This document shows positions 16,962 through 24,563 of a stretch of 64,000 nt of DNA, piece after piece. The position numbers were made by a program, and so were the translations under genes. Each line of letters opens with the position of its first letter. The first letter of the stretch is position 1. Source of the DNA: Chloroflexota bacterium (GTDB taxonomy: Bacteria > Chloroflexota > Ktedonobacteria > Ktedonobacterales > Ktedonobacteraceae); the NCBI GenBank assembly GCA_005881495.1, contig VBHI01000325.1, positions 46,104-110,103 of the forward strand, given 5' to 3'. Under the pieces are notes generated by a model. The model was not told where the DNA came from. It did no database searches and saw only the letters and a list, made by a program, of their open reading frames with translations.

Positions 16962-18081
16962 CACGGTTCTCCCTTAGTCGCTCGGTCAATAAGGTCATAA
17001 AACGCAGGTTATGTATGGTGGCAAGCCTGAAAAACAGCGTGTCGTTGATTTTGAAGAGATGGTGGAGATATCCAAGCGAGTAATTCTTGCAGCACAAGCA
17101 GTCACAGAAGCTGGAGACCGGTGCGTCGGACTTGATATGCTTGTCGTCGTTAACATACACATAAGAAAACCATTTGTCTTGTAAACCAGCCGCCGCTGCG
17201 AAGCTGTAGAGTCGGCTATGCCTGGCATCGCGCGTTGGCATCGCGCTATCGAATATGCCATATCCAATTTTCGCACAATCAACAACGTTGACAGGATGTC
17301 CAATGCCTAGGGCGTGCATAGGGAATTGCCGGGGTACAAGCTCTCGTGTATAGGTAATGATTTCCGTGAGCAAGTGGCCCTGCCCGTCAAGAGGCCAACC
17401 TCCGTAACCAAAACCATCGAAACCAATCTCCAATAGTTCATTGGCGCAGCGCTTGCGCAACTCGTGCGACCTCCCTCCCTGTATGACGGCGAACAAAAGG
17501 GGACGCTGTTCCATCTTAAGACGCCTTTGATTGACCTGGTGCAGAAACTCCTTTTTACAGCGCCTGGCCCAGTCAATCGTCCTTTTCACGGATATTTCCT
17601 GCATCTCAAGCGAGGCGTCGACATGCGTACATTCATCAAGGCCGATAACCACGTCGGCGCCATAGCTCACCTGCAACTGTATGGTTTTCTCCGGCGTTAG
17701 GTGAAATTTGCGCTCGGACCCCTCTGGCTTGAAGGTGATGCCATCGTCGCTCATGGAGCCAAATTTGGGATTTTGCTGGATGAGCGAGTAAGCCTGAAAG
17801 CCTCCAGAGTCTGTGACAATGGGACGGGGCCAGGCGCTCATCTTATGCAGTCCACCCAGTGCCTGGATTGTTGAGGATCCTGGGCGTTGCATCAGGTGAA
17901 AGGTGTTCATCACTAACGCCTGTATCTCGCAGTTCAGCAGGTCGGTGGCGTCGACCGCGCGAACGACTCCTAACGTGGCGTCCGGCATGAAAACGGGCAT
18001 AGGTAATTGACCATGTGGCAATGTCAGACTGCCATACTGGTACGCCGGTTGCACGCTCTCGCCGCTAATTGGCTGATCCAT
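16945..18081 (-). CDS. tRNA-guanine transglycosylase (Tgt)-like protein
   Basis: Tgt enzymes swap a guanine base for a 7-deazaguanine in RNA. Catalytic elements are present: TDSGGFQAYSL, GLDECTHVDA, AVIQGGRSHELR and the nucleophile region FDSAMPTRDARHSRLY. The zinc site CDCLCCKNYSLGYLHHL...TIHNLR is intact. The usual substrate-pocket stretch GGL(S/A)VGE is replaced by GGWPLDGQG, so the incoming base or target may differ. Length 378 residues is normal. AAGGAATAAG precedes the ATG. No queuosine genes are in the window. The gene is first in a two-gene unit with the rRNA methyltransferase. Confidence 0.85.
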   Translation of the reverse strand: MDQPISGESVQPAYQYGSLTLPHGQLPMPVFMPDATLGVVRAVDATDLLNCEIQALVMNTFHLMQRPGSSTIQALGGLHKMSAWPRPIVTDSGGFQAYSLIQQNPKFGSMSDDGITFKPEGSERKFHLTPEKTIQLQVSYGADVVIGLDECTHVDASLEMQEISVKRTIDWARRCKKEFLHQVNQRRLKMEQRPLLFAVIQGGRSHELRKRCANELLEIGFDGFGYGGWPLDGQGHLLTEIITYTRELVPRQFPMHALGIGHPVNVVDCAKIGYGIFDSAMPTRDARHSRLYSFAAAAGLQDKWFSYVYVNDDKHIKSDAPVSSFCDCLCCKNYSLGYLHHLFKINDTLFFRLATIHNLRFMTLLTERLRENRDGQGE

Positions 18082-18249
18082 GTCTTATTCCTTATCATGT
18101 TGCTCGCCTATTTTCGGAATTGTACCAACTGCCAACAAAGATAGCAAGGCACATCCGAGGGGCGAGTGTATGGAATAGTCGTTGGCAAGCGGGCGTACGT
18201 AAGGCCGTAGGTGCCAATAATGCAGATGAACCAATTCATCCGGACACGC

Positions 18250-18363
18250 GTAGGGGCCGATTTATCGTGCCCAGCGCCGATTTATCGGCCTCGGTGGATA
18301 TTCTGCTCTCCGGATTATTTAGTAAATGTGCATTATCGCGCCCAGCGCCGATGTATCGGCCAG
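18250..18363. repeat. REP family 1 pair upstream of the RAYT gene
   Basis: A full core at 18250-18293 (GTAGGGGCCGATTTATCG, link, GCCGATTTATCGGCC) is followed by the right arm (GGATTATTTAGTAAATGTG) and a second partial core at about 18332-18361 (CGCGCCCAGCGCCGATGTATCGGCC). It occupies the middle of the 412-bp gap between the Tgt-like gene and the RAYT gene. No other feature is seen in that gap apart from a possible RAYT ribosome site. Confidence 0.85.
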
Positions 18364-18493
18364 TATCATAGTTGGAGGGAGGAACAGCCACAACAAACCT
18401 CTTGCAGCCAGGAACATCCTCTGGTATCATCGTCCCATCACTCACCTGTCTTGAGCAGGGGTAGGTGGTACCTCACACAAAGGGGGAGTTCTC

Positions 18494-18967
18494 ATGCCCA
18501 AACGCTTAGCAGGGTATGACTATAGTCAACCTGGGTTCTATTTTGTCACTATTTGTACACAGTACCACCGCTTGATGTTTGGCACGATTGTCGATGACCA
18601 GGTGTCATTGAAAGGCCCAGGGCAGATTGCTCAGTCGGTGTGGGTCTCGCTGCCCAAACGGTTTGCTCACATCAACCTGCATGAGTATGTCTTCATGCCC
18701 AACCATCTTCACGGCATCATTGAATTGACCGAGCTGGATCCGGTGCAGTCTAGCCCTAGAGCGGCCCTGTGGGAAATCATACGGGTGTTGAAGGCGGCAA
18801 CCTCGTACCAGATACGTCGTTCTGAGGGCAAGCCGTGGTTTGCCTGGCAAGATGATTATTACGAGACGGTGATTCGCTCGGAGGCGGCTTTGCAGCAGAT
18901 TCGCCAGTATATTCTCGAGAATCCGGCGCGTTGGAGCCAGGACAAGTTGTATAAGCGCTATGAATGA
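18494..18967 (+). CDS. REP-associated tyrosine transposase (RAYT)
   Basis: Single-strand DNA transposase of the Y1 HUH superfamily (TnpA_REP), thought to mobilise or maintain REP palindromes. The N-terminus RLAGYDYSQPGFYFVTICT and FGTIVDDQ are family signatures. The HUH motif is MPNHLHGII near residues 72-80. The catalytic Tyr is expected in IRQYILENPARW near residue 140. GGGGGAG precedes the ATG. At 157 residues it is a full-length RAYT. Family 1 repeats lie on both sides in opposite orientation, the classic arrangement. Confidence 0.93.
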   Translation: MPKRLAGYDYSQPGFYFVTICTQYHRLMFGTIVDDQVSLKGPGQIAQSVWVSLPKRFAHINLHEYVFMPNHLHGIIELTELDPVQSSPRAALWEIIRVLKAATSYQIRRSEGKPWFAWQDDYYETVIRSEAALQQIRQYILENPARWSQDKLYKRYE

Positions 18968-18974
18968 CAAGGGA

Positions 18975-19018
18975 GGGCCAATAAATCGGCGCTGGGCACG
19001 GTGAACCGGCCCCTACGG
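18975..19018. repeat. Inverted REP family 1 copy downstream of the RAYT gene
   Basis: The reverse complement of this stretch reads GTAGGGGCCGGTTCACCG, TGCCCAGC, then GCCGATTTATTGGCC, the same core as at 18250-18293 with a few substitutions. It starts 8 bp after the RAYT stop. Inverted copies thus bracket the transposase gene. Confidence 0.85.
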
Positions 19019-19032
19019 CCTATCCGTTCCAC

Positions 19033-19106
19033 TTGCACCACCCGTTCCCATTTGGTTGTTTGCCAACAAACAATTCATACACCCCCATAGGGAGTAAGTG
19101 GTGCAA
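19033..19106. other. Nested cruciform-like inverted repeats before tldD
   Basis: TTGCACCAC (19033-19041) pairs with GTGGTGCAA (19098-19106). Inside it TTGTTTG (19056-19062) pairs with CAAACAA (19067-19073). With the inverted REP this accounts for most of the 299-bp gap before tldD. Its role is unknown. Confidence 0.6.
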
Positions 19107-19266
19107 GGATTCGGAGATGGGAGGGTTAATCAGCAAAAATCCCCTTTGAGAAAACCATAGACAGAGTTACACAAAATGCTTAAAATAGAATTCATCTGCG
19201 ATTAACGTTATGTGACATTGTCATGAGCGCCTTGCATTTCAGAAAGCGGAAAGAAGAACTAATTTC

Positions 19267-20721
19267 ATGAGGGATGTAGCAAACAGAGCCTTGAATATCG
19301 CCCAACAGTTTGGTGCCAGCTACGTGGATGTGCGTATTATGGAACGCACCTCGGAGGGAATCGAGGTCAAAAATGGTCGTGTCGAGGGCGTCAGTAGTGG
19401 TACCAGCGCGGGATTTAATGTGCGTGTAATCGTCAACGGGGCATGGGGATTTGCCAGCAGCGCACGAATAGATGAGGCTGAGGCGGTGCGCGTAGCCACG
19501 TACGCGGTACAGATTGCACGTGCCAGCGCACTTGTCGCGGGTGAACCTGTTCAACTCTCGCCCCTCACGCCGCAGCGAGGTTACTATCGCACTCCGATGG
19601 AACGCGATCCCTTCACGGTGCCTCTGAACAGGAAGGTACAGTTACTGCTTGATGCCGATGCTGCTATGCGCAGTGTGCAAGGTGTAGCGATTACCAGCGG
19701 CGAGATGGAATATTCCCACGAGCACAAAATATTCGTGAGTTCCGAAGGGAGCGATATCGAACAAGATTTATTTGATACTGGTGCGGCTATCTCGGCCAGC
19801 GCCGTCGATCCCTCCAGTAGCGAGATACAGACACGCTCTTACCCAAATTCGTTTGGTCGACAGGCCGGCACGGTTGGCTATGAATTTATCGAGGCAATGG
19901 ACCTGGTTAACCATGGTGCCAGGATTGGGGAAGAGGCCGTCAAGTTGCTCACGGCCAAACAGTGTCCCAGCGGCCTCAAAACGATCATTCTCGATGGGCC
20001 CCAGGTCGCTCTCCAGGTGCACGAATCATGCGGGCATCCCATCGAACTGGACCGCGTATTGGGCATGGAAGCCGGTTTCGTCGGCAAAAGCTTCCTCACC
20101 ACCGATAAACTCAATAGCAATTACCGCTATGGGTCGGATACCGTGAATCTGACCGCGGATGCGACCATTCCCGGCGCCCTGGGAACCTTCGGTTGGGATG
20201 ACGAGGGCGTGCCAGCGCAGCGCACCGCCATTGTCTCAAATGGTATCTTCACGGGCTACCTCATGTCGCGCGATACCGCTCCCATGCTGGGGCTGACCAG
20301 CAATGGCTGCGTGCGGGCGGATGGCTGGAATCGTTTGCCGATGATCCGCATGACCAACGTCAGCCTGGAACCGGCCACCTGGACATTAGCCGATCTCATC
20401 GCCGATACGGATGACGGCATCTTCATGAGCATCAATAAAAGTTGGAGCATTGATGACCGCCGCTTAAATTTCCAGTTTGGCGTAGAGATGGCTTACGAAA
20501 TAAAAAACGGCAAGCTTGGTGAGATGTTGAAAAATGCCACCTACACGGGCATTACCCCACAGTTCTGGGGTTCATGTGATGCCATCTGTAATCGTGACGA
20601 GTGGAGCGTTTGGGGCACCCCCAATTGTGGCAAGGGCGAGCCAATGCAGGTCATGCGCACTGGCCACGGAGCCGCTCCGGCTCGTTTCCGCAATGTGCAA
20701 GTTGGCGTTGGCAACTGGTAA
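19267..20721 (+). CDS. tldD: TldD family metalloprotease
   Basis: Partner of TldE in the TldD/TldE zinc protease, which degrades unfolded peptides and matures some modified peptides. The zinc motif appears as HESCGHPIELDRVLG near residues 255-269 (HExxxH). Flanking elements are GFNVRVIVNGAWGFASS at the N-terminus and RADGWNRLPMIRMTNV near residue 350. Length 484 residues is normal. GGAAAGAAG precedes the ATG. tldE follows 30 bp later, so they form an operon. Confidence 0.94.
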   Translation: MRDVANRALNIAQQFGASYVDVRIMERTSEGIEVKNGRVEGVSSGTSAGFNVRVIVNGAWGFASSARIDEAEAVRVATYAVQIARASALVAGEPVQLSPLTPQRGYYRTPMERDPFTVPLNRKVQLLLDADAAMRSVQGVAITSGEMEYSHEHKIFVSSEGSDIEQDLFDTGAAISASAVDPSSSEIQTRSYPNSFGRQAGTVGYEFIEAMDLVNHGARIGEEAVKLLTAKQCPSGLKTIILDGPQVALQVHESCGHPIELDRVLGMEAGFVGKSFLTTDKLNSNYRYGSDTVNLTADATIPGALGTFGWDDEGVPAQRTAIVSNGIFTGYLMSRDTAPMLGLTSNGCVRADGWNRLPMIRMTNVSLEPATWTLADLIADTDDGIFMSINKSWSIDDRRLNFQFGVEMAYEIKNGKLGEMLKNATYTGITPQFWGSCDAICNRDEWSVWGTPNCGKGEPMQVMRTGHGAAPARFRNVQVGVGNW

Positions 20722-20751
20722 AAGCGAACAATGCCCCGAGAGGAAGAAAAA

Positions 20752-22092
20752 ATGTTTTCTAATGAAACAAGTGTGCGTGCACTGCTGCAAAAAGTGCTGA
20801 GCCACTCACAGGCTAACCAGACCGAGGCGGTCTATTTGGGGACAGAGAGCGCTCTCACGCGCTTTGCGAATAATGGCATACACCAGAACGTTGCGGAGAG
20901 CAATCACGAGCTTCGTGTACGTGCCGTTTTGGGCAAAAGAGTCGGCGTGGCAACCACCAACCGCCTGGATGACGAGTCGTTGCGGCGGGTCACGGAGCAG
21001 GCGCTGGAAATCGCTCGTCTGCAACCGGAGAATCCAGAATTTCACTCACTACCGGAACCGCAGCCGATCGTTCCTGCTGCTGGCTATAGTGATCGCACAG
21101 CCCAATTCAGCCCGGAGGAGCGCGCTCAGCGCGTCGGTATCATTGTTCGCCTGGCCAGGGAACGTGGCCTTGAAGCAGCGGGAGCCTTCTCGACTAATGC
21201 CTCCCATGTGGCGGTTGCCAACTCCCTGGGCATCTTTGCTTATGAGCCGCGCACGGACTCCGAATGTCACGCCGTTATTATGGCGGATGAGCGAGGATCT
21301 GGCTACACGCAGCGTATGGCTACCGATGCCTCTACCCTTGATTTTGAGGCGCTGGCGTATGAGGCGGTAGAGAAGGCCCAACGCAGTCGCAATCCCATCG
21401 ACATCCCTCTAGGTGAGTACCAGGTCGTGCTCGATACGTATGCTGTCGGCGATATGCTGCAGAATCTCATCTTCATGGGTCTCTCGGCAACTGCTGTACA
21501 GGAGGAGCGCAGCTTTATGAATGGTCAATTTGGCAAACAACTGCTTGAGCCGCGTGTGACCATTTACGATGATGGCCATGACCCGGCCGGTCTGCCCCAG
21601 GCCTTTGACTACGAGGGCGTGCCAAAACAGCGAGTTGTTATGTTTAACCACGGCATTGCCAACGCTGTGGTCTATGATTCTTATACTGCTGCGCGTGAAG
21701 GGAAGCCCAATACAGGTCACGCGTTGCCCGCGCCAAATTCCTTTGGCCCTGCCCCGACCAATACTATGATGGAAGCAGGTGATGCCAGTATGGGAGAACT
21801 ACTCAAGGGCGTGGAGCGAGGACTCTATGTCACGCGCTTTCACTATACCAATACCGTCCATCCCATCAAAACGCTTTTTACGGGCATGACCCGTGATGGG
21901 ACGTTTTTAATAGAACATGGCGAACTGGTCAGCCCTGTGAAGAACCTGCGCTTTACACAGAGCATCCTCGAAGCCCTGGCCAATGTGCAGGCGATTGGCC
22001 GGGACCGCGTCCAATGCAGCGACTACGTGACCATAGTGGCGCCTGCCCTGCGTATTGGACGTTTCAATTTTACCGGCATTACAGGGTCGTAA
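20752..22092 (+). CDS. TldE/PmbA family protein
   Basis: Non-catalytic or auxiliary half of the TldD/TldE protease; it has no HExxxH motif. Family features include GKRVGVATTNRLDDESLRR near the N-terminus, YEVVLDTYAVGDML-like PxVLD region, and GVPKQRVVMFNHGIANAVVYDSYTA. The C-terminus GLYVTRFHYTNTVHP and MTRDGTFLIEHGEL are typical. The ATG at 20752 with GAGAGGAAG upstream is chosen over 20731. Length 446 residues is normal. A hairpin with T-run follows. Confidence 0.92.
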   Translation: MFSNETSVRALLQKVLSHSQANQTEAVYLGTESALTRFANNGIHQNVAESNHELRVRAVLGKRVGVATTNRLDDESLRRVTEQALEIARLQPENPEFHSLPEPQPIVPAAGYSDRTAQFSPEERAQRVGIIVRLARERGLEAAGAFSTNASHVAVANSLGIFAYEPRTDSECHAVIMADERGSGYTQRMATDASTLDFEALAYEAVEKAQRSRNPIDIPLGEYQVVLDTYAVGDMLQNLIFMGLSATAVQEERSFMNGQFGKQLLEPRVTIYDDGHDPAGLPQAFDYEGVPKQRVVMFNHGIANAVVYDSYTAAREGKPNTGHALPAPNSFGPAPTNTMMEAGDASMGELLKGVERGLYVTRFHYTNTVHPIKTLFTGMTRDGTFLIEHGELVSPVKNLRFTQSILEALANVQAIGRDRVQCSDYVTIVAPALRIGRFNFTGITGS

Positions 22093-22129
22093 TGCCCCCG
22101 AAGCTCTAATCAGAAATGTGAATTTTCAA

Positions 22130-22153
22130 GGCGGCCCTTGCGGTCGTCTTTTT
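22130..22153 (+). terminator. Terminator after the tldD-tldE operon
   Basis: GGCGGCC (22130-22136), loop CTTGC, GGTCGTC (22142-22148) with G-T pairs, then TTTTT. Confidence 0.65.
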
Positions 22154-22344
22154 GTTATCTTGTGCACCTGGCGGCCTGATATATGAGGGCGATCCAATTT
22201 CATTTGAGGAATGATAAAGGATGCCGTCATATCTCTATGAGCCTCCTGTTACGACTGAACTGTTCGCAACGTCTAAGCAGGTAGGTAATAGACTCATCTA
22301 CTAATATACCTATACCGTTATTACTCGAAGGGATACGTACTTTT

Positions 22345-22911
22345 ATGATTGCCTCAATTAGCATTGTTGACATTCTCTTTCTGGTGACGGTCGTCCTGCT
22401 TGTCCTCAGTGGTTTCAGAAATGGAGCAGTGATTAGCCTTGTCTCCCTGCTCAGTATTCCCATAGGATTTTTCGTGGCATACCACTACGGACCTGGTTTC
22501 ACCAAATTACTCGCTGCGAATGGTTTATCAGCTACCCCACTCATCTCCTACGTCGTCTTGTTCTTCGGCACGGTTCTCATCCTCCATATCATTGGCTCTG
22601 TCGTACGCAACGTTGTAGATGCTATCCCATTGATTGGGCCTGCGGATGCACTGCTCGGCGGAGCAGCCGGCTTTGTCGAAGCATGGTTATTGTGGTTGGT
22701 CCTGCTGATCGTTCTCGGTAATTTCTTGCACGATACTCAAACGACCATCAATTCAACCATAAACATTGTACCTGGCCTCAACATTTCAGTGGAGCAGTTT
22801 AAAACCTGGCATGATTTCTACAATCAGGCAATTACTAATAGCCTGTTTGCGAAGGTGAATGGGTTCTTTGTCAGAGAGTTGCCGGCGCTGCCCCAACCGC
22901 CAAAATCATAA
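22345..22911 (+). CDS. CvpA family membrane protein
   Basis: Four-helix membrane protein of the CvpA/colicin V production family. The start (SIVDILFLVTVVLLVLSGFRNGAV) and the conserved stretch IPLIGPADALLGGAAGFVEAWLLWLVLL are characteristic. Biochemical function is unclear. Length 188 residues is normal. It lies between the TldE terminator and hflX on the same strand. Confidence 0.85.
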   Translation: MIASISIVDILFLVTVVLLVLSGFRNGAVISLVSLLSIPIGFFVAYHYGPGFTKLLAANGLSATPLISYVVLFFGTVLILHIIGSVVRNVVDAIPLIGPADALLGGAAGFVEAWLLWLVLLIVLGNFLHDTQTTINSTINIVPGLNISVEQFKTWHDFYNQAITNSLFAKVNGFFVRELPALPQPPKS

Positions 22912-23002
22912 GGGCAAGGCTTGCGTTATCGGTTTTGGATGCGTACAATAGCATTGTGCTACGCGCAAGAAACGCAAACATTGGTTATGCGGAGGTATAC
23001 TT

Positions 23003-24325
23003 ACGGCAAAGCAAGAACGTACTATCGAAACTGGCGCTCATGGTAGGCATGAACATGCCTACCTCGTTGCTGTTGAAAGCGACGATCAAGAGAGTTTATG
23101 GAGTGTTGAAGATTCCCTTAGTGAACTGAAAGCATTAGCATCTACCGCGGGAGCGGACGTGGTTGGGTCGATGGTCCAACGACTCCATCATCCCGATATG
23201 GCGACATACGTTGGCAAGGGACGTGCCCAAGAATTAAGTGAGCTGGAGAAGCAGCTGGCAATAGATCTGGTGATCTTCGACGACGAGCTGTCTCCATCGC
23301 AGCAGCGGAACCTTGAGAAAATGCTTGACGCTCGTGTCATTGATCGCACTGCCCTTATACTGGATATCTTTGCTCAACATGCGCGTACGCGTGAAGGACG
23401 CTTGCAGGTCGAACTGGCCCAGTTAGAATATCGTTTGCCTCGTCTGGCCGGTCGAGGAACAGGGCTTTCCCAGCAGGCAGGCGGTTCGCGCAGTGCGGGT
23501 ACTGCGGGTGTAGGAGGAGCTATTGGGGTACGCGGCCCCGGTGAAACAAAACTGGAAATAGACCGCCGCCGTATTCGCAGCCGCATCTCGGACCTGCGTG
23601 AAGATATCGAGAGCGTCCGTGAACAACGACTGCTTCATCGTCAACAGCGGACCGCCCAGGCTATGCCCGTCGTTGCCGTTGTTGGTTATACCAACTCCGG
23701 CAAATCTACCCTCTTCAACGCGCTGACCGAAGCAGAAGTAGTAGCAGAGAACAAGCTCTTTGCTACCCTCGATCCCGTTACCAGGCATCAAGTGTTGCCG
23801 GGTAATCAAGAAGTACTCTACACCGACACCGTTGGCTTTATCCAGAAACTGCCAACCAGGTTGATCGCCGCCTTTCGCGCGACACTTGAAGAGGTCATCG
23901 ATGCTGATCTGCTGCTGGAAGTAGTGGATGCAAGCCACGAAAATGCTATCGAACAGAGCGAGACGGTCAATGACATCCTGCGTCAACTGGAGGTGGGTGA
24001 TAAGCCGCGGGCCACAGCGCTGAATAAAATTGATCTGCTGGATGATCCATCTGAATTAGATCTCAGCCTCTATCCCAATGCGGTGCCTGTATCTGCCCTG
24101 AAACGTCTAGCCCTTGACGCGTTACGCGAGAAGATCTCTCAAGTTCTGGCGGACAGTATGGAGAGCGTACAACTGCTGATCCCTTACGCTAAAAGCGACC
24201 TTGTGGAACTCTTCCACCGCAGAGGGCACGTGGAACTCGAAGAGCATCGTGCAGAAGGTACCTTCCTGCTCGGCCGTATTCCTCGTACGCTGAAAGACTA
24301 TTACCGGTCTTATCTCGCGTTTTGA
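23003..24325 (+). CDS. hflX: Ribosome-splitting GTPase HflX, probable ACG start
   Basis: HflX binds the 50S subunit and splits stalled ribosomes. The N-terminal HflX domain includes GKGRAQELSEL and VIFDDELSPSQQRNLE; the linker has GVRGPGETKLEIDRRRI. The GTPase domain shows P-loop GYTNSGKSTLFN, the switch DTVGFIQKLP and NKID. Conserved N-terminal sequence (AYLVAVESDDQE...SLSELKALASTAGADVVG) extends upstream of the first normal start, GTG at 23159. No in-frame ATG, GTG or TTG exists between the stop at 22949 and 23158. GGAGG at 22991-22995 is 7 nt before ACG at 23003, which would be a one-base change from ATG. Confidence 0.9.
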   Translation, partial: TAKQERTIETGAHGRHEHAYLVAVESDDQESLWSVEDSLSELKALASTAGADVVGSMVQRLHHPDMATYVGKGRAQELSELEKQLAIDLVIFDDELSPSQQRNLEKMLDARVIDRTALILDIFAQHARTREGRLQVELAQLEYRLPRLAGRGTGLSQQAGGSRSAGTAGVGGAIGVRGPGETKLEIDRRRIRSRISDLREDIESVREQRLLHRQQRTAQAMPVVAVVGYTNSGKSTLFNALTEAEVVAENKLFATLDPVTRHQVLPGNQEVLYTDTVGFIQKLPTRLIAAFRATLEEVIDADLLLEVVDASHENAIEQSETVNDILRQLEVGDKPRATALNKIDLLDDPSELDLSLYPNAVPVSALKRLALDALREKISQVLADSMESVQLLIPYAKSDLVELFHRRGHVELEEHRAEGTFLLGRIPRTLKDYYRSYLAF

Positions 24326-24381
24326 GGCACCCTGCACACAGCCAAATAATTCCTATGTCTCCATCCTTCCGGGGGATACCT

Positions 24382-24432
24382 GTAGGGGCGGGGGTGGCGT
24401 GGACGGGTGGTGGGGACCCTTGGGTCGCCCCC
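24382..24432. repeat. REP family 2 arm
   Basis: GTAGGGGCGGGGGTGG, then GTGGGGACCCTTGGGTCGCCC. It matches the left half of the longer inverted element at 28786-28924. It lies in the 238-bp gap between hflX and the chemoreceptor-like gene. Confidence 0.7.
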
Positions 24433-24563
24433 GTAGCCTGTTTCCCCCTTAAGGATAGAGACTTTAATTCCTATGTCACTTGTGTACGGGCATGAGATAT
24501 GCTATGCTCAAAATGTCCGCCTGACCTGACTACTCATCTAGAAGAAAAAGAAAGCAGCAGCCG

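Noticed and set aside
22935..23129. 64-residue ORF before hflX
   Set aside because: It is out of frame with the conserved HflX N-terminal sequence that occupies the same bases.
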